64,000 nt of DNA, taken from NCBI GenBank assembly GCA_008921705.1, contig VFFE01009068.1, positions 2,122,529 to 2,186,528 on the forward strand, given 5' to 3'. Under the pieces are notes generated by a model, which was not told the origin of the DNA, did no database searches, and saw nothing but the letters and a program-made list of their open reading frames with translations. Both the position numbers and the translations under genes were made by a program. Shown one piece after another: positions 11,269 through 23,500 of the stretch. This DNA comes from Burhinus oedicnemus. Lineage: Eukaryota > Chordata > Aves > Charadriiformes > Burhinidae. Numbering within the stretch: the stretch's first letter is position 1; each line of letters begins with the position of its first letter.

Positions 11269-14116
11269 ATGCATCAAATGCAGTATAAAACACAACCAGA
11301 TAGGGGTCAGGATTGCTAGTTCAGAGTAGTAACAGACTGGGGCAAAAGCAGTGTACCCTTAAAAATTTGTGTGATCTTTGTGAAGACTGCACACAAGTAT
11401 ACCCAAGTCCTAACAGGTCTTGCTGCCAAAGGCAGGTGGGTGAGCAGGGCATAGAGCAGAACAACAAAGGACCACCAAGAGAATTTTAGGAGGAAAGCAG
11501 AGGCCTTATAAAATCTTGCTATGGCATTGATCAACAGAGGGGAAATGCTTTGAAAATCAGATATATTGAACTCAGCAAAGAATGACTTATCATTGGCTTT
11601 TCTTGCTTACTGTTGAGGTTGTCTGATAATCCAGCATTTCCAGAAAGAATTGCAGCTAAACTACAGAGAATCCCTGGTTTTGCTAGCAGCGCAGAGCACA
11701 AGTTGTGACATAATGCATGCAGAAAGCTAACAGTACTGAAATCAAGATAGAAAGATTAATGCGTTAGTTCACATTTCGAGTTACAACAGGAAGAAGTGTA
11801 AATGTGACTAAAAGATCAATTAAATTTACTTAAATAAAAATGATGAGCAACAGACTGAAAGTGTCTATTTAAATGCAGGAGAAAGCAAGGAAGAAAGTGA
11901 ATATAGCATCAAGACCTGTACTAACCCAGTTGTGAATTTGCCTGGGAACCCGCAGAAATGTGAAACAGGCTCCGTCTTGCTATTTGTATTAACTGCACCT
12001 TGTCTGTTCAAACACCGACTCTGCTTAAGTCTTCTGCAAGATCTATGTTCCCTGGTAAGTTCATGTGCCATAGTACATGTGATGCGTGTTAAGTCATTCA
12101 CAAAACTTGCTTAACAAAATCTCCCATTAGAAAGGTTGAGAGGAACATACTTCTGTGTTTTAAGGGTAACACAGAAAAAATCCAAGTGTATTTTCTTTTG
12201 AAATCTAAAGACCAGTTAATACAGCCTGAAGCTGGGTATTAACATATCAATATGTCAACTATGTGATGAAGATAAAGAGAATCAAATAGGTCAAAAAAGG
12301 GTTCTGAAGTTCAGACTAGTTGTTGATACTGAAAAAATTCTGAAGGAGCTTACAGTCTTTTCCACTTTCTTCTTACATGCTTGACTTTATAGGACTAGGG
12401 AAAAAGCATGAATTTCTTGTTCATTTTCCAAGGTCTTTTATTTGTTTATTATCTTGAAGTGAACCAAGTAACATTAAGCTGTTGATCCCAAACTATTTAA
12501 CTACACCCTGTTGTATAAAAGGACTAAACATAGTTAAGTGCAAAGCAACTAACTAGACATTTATGATATGCCGAGTGCTTTAGTGTTTACTGACTACACC
12601 AGACTGAAGCTGTTTAGGTTTTGAGAAAATTGTGAGGACACAGTTTGGGGAAAGGGTTGCATAAATGAACATTATATTATGTAAAAAAAGAAAAGTTCTT
12701 TTTCATGAAAAAAATGCTTTGATTGTACATACAACTCTTCAAACAAAGCCTATGATTTTCAGGTAATGGACAGGTGACCTCAAGCATTAAACACTGCTCT
12801 TTTTTCTTCCTTTGATTCCTCAGATCTGTGCAGAGGTGTTATTTGTATGTGACTGTTGATGGAAAGAAAAAAGCTACATACAAATAAGAATACACATACA
12901 GGGGTTATTTTTTGGTGAAAAGATATTGGTAATTGCTTTTGCTAACCCTGGTTTTATGCTGAGATCTGTATAAAGTATCATCTCATCAAAGCAAAGAAAC
13001 TGAGAAGGAAATCTAACTTCTAAAGCTGAGTGAGCAGTTATTTGCCTTTGAAGATTAGTTAAGCCATAAACTTTAGGTGTCAGTTATGGAGTAAGTGACT
13101 TAATTATAAACGAAGGGGGCAAATAGAATACTTCTTAGTAAAAACATTGCTGAGATTTGTTGTGGTGTTAGAGAACATGCTTTTTATATATATCTGAACT
13201 CTTTCAGAGACATTATGTCTGAAGAACTTACACAGCTCATACAAGGACAGTAACAACAGTTTAGCTTAAGGCAAAATCATTAGTTTTTCTCAGAAACTCA
13301 GTAGCATCCCCTTCTATACTTAAATTTTCTGTGGAGCAACTTATGAGGTCTTTATTGGACTTAGGGAAAGTACCCTTTCTGATGTCAGCTTCTGATATTG
13401 GTCTAGACTGAGTGGGCAAAGAGTAGTTGCATTTATATGACACCTGGTGACTATACATAGACATTATATGATAAAGATGTCCAAAAATAGTTGTTTTAAG
13501 TTAATTAGACTCAGGTACTTGCAAGAAGATTTTTTGCAAAATTTTAGGAGATTACCTTGCTTTACTAAGCATGAATTTTGAAGAGTAGCTTAAAGAGGAG
13601 AGAGATGTTAGTAGTTTTTTTTTTCATCAGTACCAGGGTGAGAAGTTATCTTCAATATAAGCAGGTTGTCAATTTGCCTTGTTCATCCAGCAGTTAAGTA
13701 ATTATAACAATTCTAATTTACTATATATCTATTGTAGTATTTACTGAATAGTGGGTGAATTTTATGTAAAATGTACTTCAGCCCATATACTGAGTTTCGA
13801 AAACACTGCTCTTTTTTTCAAAATCACTGGTCACCAAAATCACTGTTAAAACTAAGGACAGCATTTTCGAATATGTCAGTATGAGCTAAGCCTCCAAAGA
13901 TGAGAGATGGGGGCAGGTTGATTAAATATAGACTTTAATAAGAGATAAATATTTGATTTTTAAGTTAAATTTTCTGTTTCTAATTTTTTTAGTAAAATCA
14001 CTTCTTTGTAGGGGGCAGGGTATGATAATGCGCGTGGATTTAAAACAGAGTTGATTTGAATTTAATTTCTTTGAGCATGTTTTTGGCTATTTAGGAAGTC
14101 TGAACATAAGCTATAG

Positions 14117-14331
14117 TTAAGGAGATGATTTAAGCTCCTTGCTGACCGAAATGGAGTTTCCATTGTTGCTCAGTTCAGCTTCCTCTGATACTGCTGCTGA
14201 AGAATTTGGGTAACAGTGAGATGATAATGGAAAGGATTGTGGAGATAGAGAATAAGTTTTAGTATCCCCAAGTGGATTGATCCTCCCTTGTTTGACAACG
14301 CCAAGTGACTCTACTACCAAATGGATTAATT
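14117..14331 (-). CDS. Exon-like open frame (speculative)
   Basis: Read on the minus strand, TTTTTAACTGCAG forms an acceptor-like border at 14332. It is followed by an open frame of about 70 codons to a TAA at 14117-14119. The peptide is serine-rich and hydrophilic, with segments such as GDTKTYSLSPQSFPL and SVSKELKSSP at its end. It resembles a disordered C-terminal tail, but I do not recognise it, and no upstream exon in a compatible phase was found. Chance is a realistic explanation. Confidence 0.15.
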
Positions 14332-15216
14332 CTGCAGTTAAAAATTGTTTCTCTCAATTGAAAAAAGTCATTATTGCTCTGTACCTAAATTTCTCAACCC
14401 AACTACCACTTGTAAGGTGGTCACTCCAACACAAGAGAAATAAATAAATAAACACTACTTCCTTTGCTTCTCCATAAGAATACTTGCCAGGCAATTACAC
14501 GAGGGTTTTTTCACCATTGCAAATTGTATCTGTAGCAACTACTAACAAAGGTATCTAATAATATCCCAACAAACACAGGGTTCATTTTAGCATTTTTTTT
14601 CAGTTCTGCTCACTTTCTACATTACAGTGAGGTACTCAGTCAGACTTTTTGACTTGCTGATTAACAGATGAGATAGCTACCATGTTCTCATTGATTTTTT
14701 TTTTCAATGTTGTTGGGGTTTGATTGACAGCCTTACCTGTTAGTTCCTTTTGTTTTGAGACCTTGAAGCCACAATTTGTTAACATAATTTAAACAGGATC
14801 TTAAGCCTCTGTATCTGTAGCTAAATCAAAGTCGGTTCTTGATTTCAAGTATAATATATACATTCACGTAGCAAATTGTGGGTAGATTTGCTTTTTATTC
14901 TTGTTGGCAGAACAAAATTTATTTCACTATAAAATTGCTTCATTGTTGTATTATATACACTACATGTAAACTTGCAAAAATAATGATTTATTGCTAAGAA
15001 GAATGAATTATATATCTCCCAGATTGCTTTCATTTTCTAATTACATAAGGTATGAGAAACATCAATTTACTGATAAAATACGTTTGAGCATTTGGCTGAG
15101 AAATAATAAAGATTAAGATAAATATGTTTAAAAACTATGTTTTGCTAGCCATAATTTGGCAGCTTTCTCTTGAAGTAATTTAAGTTACAGATGTTTATAC
15201 AGTCCTCTGAAGGAAT

Positions 15217-15396
15217 TTAGTTACTAAATGTCAGGTATGGAGATGTCTGACTAAAGTAATCATGGTTATTAGTAGCTTGACTTTGATTTTGTTGTTGCTG
15301 ACCTTGCTGTGTGAGAAGATAAACATACTGTATAACTGTGTTTATGCATGCCTGTGTGTATTCAAACACGAAATCTTTTCCTTTTCCAGCAGTCTG
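15217..15396 (-). CDS. Exon-like open frame, Q-rich (speculative)
   Basis: On the minus strand, CCCCTCTACAG is an acceptor-like border directly before a phase-0 frame of 59 codons, ending in TAA at 15217-15219. The peptide begins QTAGKGKDFVFEYTQACIN and has a Q-rich middle (QQGQQQQNQ) from a TTG/CTG-rich stretch on the plus strand. That stretch alone could create the apparent coding character. It cannot belong to the same transcript as the 14.1 kb frame, because both end in stops. Confidence 0.15.
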   Translation of the reverse strand, partial: QTAGKGKDFVFEYTQACINTVIQYVYLLTQQGQQQQNQSQATNNHDYFSQTSPYLTFSN

Positions 15397-15427
15397 CTGT
15401 AGAGGGGACCATCTATATGTATGTATC

Positions 15428-15440
15428 TGTGTGTGTGTGT
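15428..15440. repeat. (GT)n short microsatellite
   Basis: About six GT units. Confidence 0.8.
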
Positions 15441-17875
15441 ACATAAAAGCAAATTTGCATGGACCAAAATTCTAAATTTTAACTTTATATTAAGAAATAT
15501 TCCTATTTAAGCATCCTTGACCTCAAAAAGCCTTCATAATTAGGTTCTCTAATACAGATACTCTGTTGACATAAGATTTTTTAGAAGTTTATTTTTACCA
15601 GAACACCCTAGCTCAGTGTATTTTCCTGCAGGTTTTCCTTGTCATATCACACTATACAACCCAAAGAAAAGAGAAAACCTGGTGACTGCAACAGGAATCT
15701 AGAAAAAAAATAGACTGGGAAAACTGATAACTGGGGGGAGTGAGGTGGAAAATCAGTCACCAAAAAACCAGCTGCTGGAATCTGAAGGAAGAATGAGGGA
15801 AAGAACAGGCACTGTGGCTAATTTAATTGAAAAGAAAATTAATTTAGTGTGCAAGCATATAAATGCTTACTTAGTGATAAATCCATAAGCTGCATGCATT
15901 TTTGTGGGAAAGGAGTTAATTTGTAAACTTTGGATTTAGATGAGGTATCCAGGAGGCAGCCAAGGGGGCTGGGCACATGGAAAATGTCTTGTGTCATGTG
16001 AGATACTGATACCTTGTACCCCCCTGAGGTGGCCAGTGTCCCTACAAGTGGTGAGGAGGGAGGCTTCTTCCAGACAGTGATGCAGAATGAGGATTGCCCT
16101 CTGGAAGTGCTCGCCTCTTCAGTGGCCAGAAATTGTCACTCATCTTTCATATGTAGGGTGACTGAAGGCTGATGATGTAACTCCAAGCTGTATCATACTG
16201 GAGGTGTTCAAGATCCATTACCATCTAGTGGATTTGGACTCTCACGTTCTTTCTTTCTTACAAGAGTTTCTTAGTAACTGAAACAAGATTATAAGTGAAA
16301 AAATTTGGAGAATTTACAAACCTTGTAGGTATTTTAGGTATATTATTATCCCCTTTTTGCCAGTTTTTCACTGGTTATCAATAATTACCTTCCAAGTCCT
16401 CTCTTCAGTTGGCTTAGAACCTTGGTAGATCATCCATGTCCCCTTTTTCCCAAGTGATTTATGGAGATTTGAGCAATGATAAACTCGTGGGCATCTACTA
16501 AGCGTATACATCTTCAAGTTCTCTGGCTGTGCTTGATAATGGCAAAGTAGGGTACTGTGTAAGTGTTCCTGTTGGAGACAGGTAAGCAGTAGGGCCCTGA
16601 GGGGGAGGGCTGTGGGAGATGTGACTGCAAGGCTGAGCATGCTGGTCAGGGTGAGAGAAGGTTGTGAGAGCAAACAGGCAGTAGGTGTATAAGGTAAGCC
16701 TCACTTGGCTGGGGAGGTCCATGGCTGGGAGGATGGCAGAAGAGGACTGGGATTAAAAACCATGCAAGTTGTAATATGCACAGTCCCCTGATGTACTTAA
16801 TCTGTCCTAGCCCTTTGCTGATTTACTGGATGCTGAAGTTTGGTTATTCTTTGGGATTAAGGGAAGAAAGGTAGGGAGAAAGTAGGAGCAAGCTTGTAAA
16901 TAACTCCCAAGGTGATGTAACTGGTCACAACTAGTCAGGAAGAGCCCAACCAATATGAAATGACAACCAAAAATAAATATTAATTTGTTAATAACAATAA
17001 TATATAAATCTTACTTGCTTTTAGAAGTTATGTTACAGCAGTATGTGCAGATTAATCCTTGTTCTGCTATATGACAACATAGATTATGCATATATAAATT
17101 CAAGAGATACTTTAAAAGTATGGTTAAATGGTTATGTGTCTAAGACTGCAATGTATTTATTCAAGCTCCTGAGGTGTCATCAGTGTTATATTGATAAGCC
17201 AGTGTAAGATCTCTATGCTTACTGTCCCACCTCTAACTATCCTTTTACACTGTGGACAACCGACACTTCCCTGTAGTGGAAAAAGTAGTCTTTTGGATCT
17301 TCAACCTCATATACCCCACATTACTGTAATATAGGAGCTTCCTGTATTTACCCATGGAATATTATTCTGATTTACACACTGAAAGTTGTGTTTAAAATTT
17401 TAAATTAAATTCTCCTTACATCTTACCGAGAGATCTTTATTTCTTTGCTCAGGCTTCTTGAACTCTGTTCCCATGTCACAGCCAGAAATCAATACAGTGT
17501 GAAGTCAGGGCTTCAGAGGCGCTCCTAGTATTTTTGTCCCTGTAAAGGGACTCACCTCATATTTATATTATTAGAAACTTCTCTTATTTGCAGTATTGAT
17601 ATACACATTGGCTCAGAGCTGTAGGCATTAGAGTTATCTACCATTTACCCTTTGTCCCAATACAATGGCAAACAACAGCTATTTTGACAATCTTAAATCT
17701 TTCAAAGAGAGAGTAATTTCAACATTAAAACTTAAAAGCTGTAAGAAAGGTTTTCTTTTTAATAACTTCCTTCTTTATTTTTCCTTTCACTGGTGACAAT
17801 TTTTGTAGGGAAAATATTATCAGTGAGCTTTAGTTAGTATTAAGCTAATATTTATACTATATTATAATATAATAT

Positions 17876-18225
17876 AAGCCAGGGAGACCTTATTGCAACC
17901 TTTCAGTACTTAGAGGGGGCTTATAAGAAAAATGGGGACAGACTTTTCTGTAGGGCGTGTTGTAGTAGAACAAGGGGTAATGCTTTTAAACTAAAAGAGG
18001 GAAGATTTAGACTAGGTATAAGGAAGAAATTTTTTACAAAGAGGGTCGTGAAACGCTGGAACAGGTTGCCCAGAGAGGTAGTAGATGCGCCATCCCTGGA
18101 AACATTCAAGGTCAGGTTGGACAGGGCTCTGAGCAACCTGATCTAGCTGAAAATGTCCCTGCTTATTGCAGGGGATTGGACTAGATGACCTTTGAATGTC
18201 CCTACCAACCCAAACTATTCTTTTA
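17876..18225 (+). mobile_element. CR1 LINE, 3' end of ORF2 and 3' UTR
   Basis: The segment opens with GGGAGACCTTATTGCAACC and reads through the conserved C-terminal part of CR1 ORF2. That part includes GGTAATGCTTTTAAACTAAA and AGGAAGAAATTTTTTACAAA, then the GGTTGCCCAGAGAGGTAGT block. The 3' UTR follows (GGACTAGATGACCTTTGAAT, CCTACCAACCCAAACTATTC). The terminal octamers are eroded to TATTCTTTTATT. It is about 350 bases long, 5'-truncated, and more diverged than the 27.4 and 53.7 kb copies. Confidence 0.93.
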
Positions 18226-19320
18226 TTAAGCCTTGCTGTTTCCTTTTGGGGCAGGGAAGACGGTGAAGTGCATTGGAGATGTTATTTGTGCCTGATGCTG
18301 TATCCTGAGAGGGGATAACAGATGTAAACTGCAACTTCCCATTCTGTTACTGAACCTTTGACTATTGCTAGAAAAAGGATCGTGTATTGTGTTTGCAGTA
18401 TATCAGGCATTCAGAAATCTAGGAAACTAGTATCAATGAGTTGTTTAAAGCATTACTTTGGCTGCCTTGTGAGCTCAGGCAGACGGTTTTGTTTGGATCT
18501 TATCTGGTTAAGGCAGGCTATCACTGAACAAAAGGAAAGAGCTGGAGGAATTCCAAATGGATGGCAGCAGAAAGTGACAATAAAAGCTAGCTCTTCCCAT
18601 AGAAATCCAAGTTAAATTAAGAACTCTAGAAATGAATGATGGACAGAACAATGAATCTTCTCTTAATTTTATTCACCAAATTTCTCTTGCACTGAATTTT
18701 GTTTCTCAGTTTTGAAATACAACCCCGTAATCTCCAACAACTCCTATTATGGTGTTGCTTCATCTTCTTGTTTAATTTAATTTCATCTGTCTAACTTTTG
18801 ATAACAGCCAGTGATGGTTTCTCATCACAATAAAATTTTGAGCCTCTGCAAGGGTCTTAGATTTCCTAATTACTTTTCTTTATGACATCTATATTTTTAT
18901 ATTTTATTTCCTACACTCATCCTCATTTCTTTTAGCATACCTAAAAATCCTCTAATCTTCACAAAGTGTTTTCGATCCATTTTACTGTAGCCTATTTTAT
19001 CAGTTGCCCAAAGTCTGAACTGAATGCTGCAACATTTCTCTGCATGTAAGCAGAGGTTTCTGTGTCCTTGTAGGAACAAAGGACAACTCACTTCTGAACC
19101 TGACTGATAGGGTCATACCAATTAGTTGACTTATTTATACCTGTTTCCAGTTACATAAGGAATTCTAAGACAAGGTGAAGAAGGCTCTTGGACTCTGTAT
19201 GTGAAATAGTTGATTGCCTCTCCTTCCATAAAGTTCACATCTCAGGTAGGGAACTAGCCTTTTTCAGTAGCTCAGACTGAATCAGATGGAGGCTTCATGA
19301 TCCAGTCTGAGAGAACACAG
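18226..19320. other. AT-rich spacer
   Basis: No gene or repeat was recognised. Confidence 0.55.
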
Positions 19321-19370
19321 CTCTTTTTTTTTTTTTTTTTTTTTTCCTCCCCCCCCCTTCTTTTTCCCTC
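19321..19370. repeat. Homopyrimidine tract, 50 bases
   Basis: CTC, then 22 T, then a C-run and mixed T/C form an unbroken 50-base pyrimidine stretch. Such tracts can adopt triplex DNA, but no function is implied. Confidence 0.95.
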
Positions 19371-20257
19371 ATGAACTAAAATAGATTTCCAAATTAAAAT
19401 AACTAGCCAGCAGCTAAATGTGGCTCTCAGAATCAATTTACTTTATAGCAATAGCAGAAGCCTCCTCCCCAGAGTTCCTTTTCAGTTCATAAAATGTATT
19501 ACATGGAATTATAAAGAACCAGATCTAGAGTTGATGTAAACTTGCTTTGCTCTAATGAAGCAGGAAAGTAGAAACTCAGAGGTAAGCTAATGTGATTGTT
19601 GATGAGTTTAGTTGGGATTTTCCAGTTGATTGCCTTTATGAAATGTATTAATGTACGTTTTGGACTAGATTCTAATGTGAGGAATCAGGATGGTTGTGTC
19701 ATCATAGATGCCCATCTAAGACTATTGTTATCTTAACATTTTAAGTACCTTTGGAAAGTTTTCTAGATATATGTTGCTCTAAAGATTTCCCATAGGCCCT
19801 GAAAATGTGCATATGTATTTTCAGCTTGACCATTTGATTTTTAGTGAGGGGATAAAAACACAAGATAATAGTTTCTTCTTCAGTGGTCTGTATTAGAACT
19901 AAGCTGAGAGGGACGGCTTTCTTCAAAAGAACATTGACTTTCTAAAACTTAAAAGGTAGTTAGGTCTTTATTACTACTTATAGCTTACAAGCAGTCTCCA
20001 TCCTTAATTCAAAGTTCATATGAATTGTGTTGACTAGCTTACCAGTAGTTTGTCTTGGATTTTTAAGATGAGTGCAGATGTGTTCCTTTATTAATACCAA
20101 TATCTGAAGAAAAAGCTGAAGAAACAGTATCTTTGAAGTTTCTAAATGAACAAACCATGCACTTCTGATGACCTTTCATACGTGAAGGCAAGTGAGCACA
20201 AATCACTAATAAAATTTCAGTGAGGTTTGTCAATTCCTAGTCCTGTCAGTGCTTTAT
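19371..20257. other. AT-rich spacer
   Basis: No gene or repeat was recognised. Confidence 0.55.
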
Positions 20258-20515
20258 TTAGAGTTCTAGACTCGTGGAGAAGCTTAGTTTGGAAGAGCTC
20301 TCTGGAGGTCACCTACTCCAGTCCCCTGTGCCAAGCAGAGCTGTCCTCCAAGTTGCGATGGGCAGTGTATGCTGGACCTTGCGTGGTTGCACTGGGAAGT
20401 CCCTGGGAGCGGGGTTTCAGGGCCTCTCCCTATGCCCTGCCCCCCACAAGGAGGCACCGCTGACTCCTCTGCAGATGTGCTGAAAGAAAAGTTTTCTTTT
20501 TGAGAGAAAATCTGA
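20258..20515 (-). mobile_element. Old, diverged CR1 LINE fragment
   Basis: The plus strand carries TTTGGAAGAGCTCTCTGGAGG, TCACCTACTCCAGTCCCCTG and CCAAGCAGAGCTGTCCTCCAA. These match the reverse complement of the CR1 3' UTR of an older subfamily (GTTGGAAGGGACCTCTGGAGG type). The terminal repeat is degraded to AGTTCTAGACTCGTGG. Homology is clear to about 20400 and weaker towards 20515, where AGAAAAGTTTTCTTTT may be the ORF2 region. It is more diverged than the other copies. The 122-codon minus frame here is not a gene. Confidence 0.6.
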
Positions 20516-23500
20516 AGAAACATGACTTCAGATGTTTGAAATGTGTATGTTTTACTAAGCATGCCTATACCGCTGCTTTGAGTTAACAAGATGTCAAAAA
20601 AACCCTGTTGTTTGTTTATAAAAATATTAGTACTGATGCTTTTCACCAGCAAGCACAGACTGAAATAGGTACAGCATGTAATATTTCAAGACTGATTTAT
20701 TACCGCCATTACTTAAGGACTGACTTTGTAGAACTTTGTAACAAAAATATGTAAGAACTAGATTTGCTGCTACATCAAAAACTTGCAGATTACCATCATT
20801 CACTTAAGATTTGTTGGCTATACTTTTAAGCTTGAAATTCTGATTTATAATGCAGACTCATACTAATTTAGTCCAACACAAGACCTGTTTTTCAAGTTCT
20901 GTGTGATAACCACATATGTTGGGAACGAAATTTAGTAAATGAAGTTCTCTACTGCACACATTTTTTAATTAAACTTTTTCAGGTGTGTCTTACCTGGTAT
21001 TTTACTTCTGTTTGTCAGTTTTTTCCTAATAAATGCTTGGATATGTTGTCCTTTGTTATAAACTATTAGGGTGGGAAAGAAAAAAAATCTCGACTGTCTT
21101 TGGTGAAAGGTCTTTTGGTACAAACACTCGAAAAAAGTTTCAACGTTTCTAAATATATGAGGTAACAGAGGGAAGCAAGGATCATGTTGGTTCATTTATT
21201 AAATGTTTTGTATTGCAAAAGAAATATATTTTTTTTTATGAACAGTTTTGATGTTTGCATTCTGTTTAAATAAAAAACTAGCCTTTTTTAAAGTATATGG
21301 TGTGATTAGTAAGTATAAGAGCAGAAGAAAAAACAGATTGGAAGAAAGTTCAGGAGGTAATCCACTTCGCAATGGTGCTTGTTTCCCATATTAGCTAATA
21401 AGTTTCCTTGTTTTAAAGTACTGCTCTATTCAGTTGATGAACTACAAAGCAAAACAAAGTACACAGCATGTTTTTAGTCATCAGAAGTTGCCTCTGCCTA
21501 GTAACCAAAACATAGCAGATATTTCTGAAGACTCAATGTCCATGAATTTTGCCTCTCTCCATCTTCCACTTTGTATGCTTCTGGATAAAAGGACTGATTA
21601 AGGAGCCAGGATTCTGTGTTTAGTCTGCAAACTCAACCTCCAATTTGTGTCTAGAAAAGGTGTGCAACATTTCATTTCCTTGGTACGTCTTGCTTGTTTT
21701 CACTTCAAGCTCTTGAAGGCAGAACTTAATATGGTAATGACCTACTCTTTTATTTGACACTTTTTAAATGATCTCTGAATTTCAGTATATTAATCATTAA
21801 AAATACTAAAGTGACTCTCTACAGTGTCTACAAGGGCCTGGCAGTATAAAAGTGAAACCTTCTTTTTCTCAAAGATCAAGAGATCTGCTTCAGAAGGTCA
21901 TGAAAGTGAACACCTTTCACAGTTTCCAAAGAAAAGAAAAAGATGGCTAAAATGAAAGCCGAAAATCAGCTGTTCAGAGCAAAACTTAATGTGATTTAGT
22001 TTGAGGTAGACCCAAGTGAGTGAGCTGGGTGAGTTTCAGAAAAGGTTTCATCTTGTTAGTATCATAAGCAATATCTATATATCTCATTTTATGGAAAACA
22101 GTACAACTTTTGCTTCATTGTCCTGCCCTCCTGAAGGGTAGTAGGGACACATCTGTATCTTTTGTGGAAAACCGTTTCCATTTGCCTTGAAGAAATGTGT
22201 CTAGCAGACAGAATCTCTCAATACCTAACTCCATGCAAAAGATCCCAGTTTCAGTTTTGTTATTTATTTATTGGTCAAGACAGTTTTAAAAAAGAAACAA
22301 TTGTGACTTTTTATGTTTATTGGTCTCTCCTTGTTGAAAAATAAACATGTTATCCTAGTTATTATATGATTATATGAGTTTTGGAGACTGAAGAAAGGTC
22401 TTCCTAAGATGCATACTTATGAATCTAAACAGAATCATTTTACCTGTAAGATTACACAACTTTCTGAGCCTCACAGAGAATGAAGTAAATAAAAACTCCA
22501 GGGAGAATTCAATGTTTACAGGAATCCAGCTTTTTTTTTTTAATTTTTTTTAGTGTCTGAATGCAGATTTAGAGAGTCATAAATAAAAAATTGGATTTTT
22601 TTGTGGGAAAACTATGTGTATGATAGAAGTCTATTTTAACATTGGTTATGTTAAGAAGACTCTGATCTGAGTCTCAGATTGACATCCACATTCAACCTTC
22701 TCCTGTTCTACTCCTTTGGGTTTTTTTTTTTCACAAAGGACAATGTTAAAAGATAACTGGCATGAAGAGGGAAGGAAACATGTGTCCCAGTATAAATAAG
22801 CAATTTTCACTGAAATTGTACAGAATTTGGTTACACAAATTAGGGTTGACTTAATGTGACAAATGCTTCCACTGACAGTAAGCCAAATTGACAATGACCT
22901 TGATATTTTCATAAGGTAACATCTAATATAAGAATACAGTGTTCCTGAAGGTGATAGTCATAGTAGCACATACAGGATTTTGTCAATGTCACTTACGCAT
23001 GATTTTTCCAGTGTTCCTTTCTCAAGCACTTAAAAAAAATCTCTGTCCACCTGTATTTGATTCCTTTCCAAATTCACCAGCTGCTAATGTGAATTTGCAG
23101 AGCAGTGCATCAGTTACTTTTTTATAAAACAGATTTGGAGAGTACTTGCTATGTTTTTCAGTCATTTGCACACAGATTTTAGTCCTGTGACTTTGGGGTT
23201 TTATTCTCCCTTCAGTTCCTGCAGAGTCAATGGGAAGACATAAATTTCTCTAGAAAGGAAATTCAGATCCTCTAAGTTAGGTTCCACGCTTCCCATTATC
23301 TTCTATAGGAGTTTGCTCTTCTATTATGCTACTGCCTAGTGACGTTACTGGATTTTCTTTTCTCAGAAGAAAACTGCCTGAGTATAGGTGTGGGGTACCA
23401 TTCAGTATCTGGAAGTTTTATGTGGCCATTGCCAACTTAGTAGAAAATTGCTGTATATATTTAATTCCAAATAAGAATTTGACCCCAAAATATAGGTATA

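Larger units (their letters stand above)
10071..17875. other. AT-rich DNA, no established gene
   Basis: No gene is established. Items seen: a purine tract at 11231-11268, a 12-base tandem duplication (AAATATAGAGG-like) near 10743-10764, and a donor-like GGTAAGTT near 12053. There is a short GT run at 15428-15440 and two minus-strand exon-like frames described separately. GC-richer patches at about 15950-16230 and 16560-16750 have no recognised homology. An AT-rich TATAA-type stretch (17857-17875) adjoins the next CR1. Confidence 0.5.

Noticed and set aside
12040..12060. Donor-like CCTGGTAAGTTC at the end of an open frame (11932-12114)
   Set aside because: No clear acceptor in a compatible phase, and the frame continues through the donor.
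20284..20652. A 122-codon minus-strand frame
   Set aside because: It overlaps the old CR1 fragment but is not in a recognisable ORF2 frame, and the rest is low-similarity sequence.
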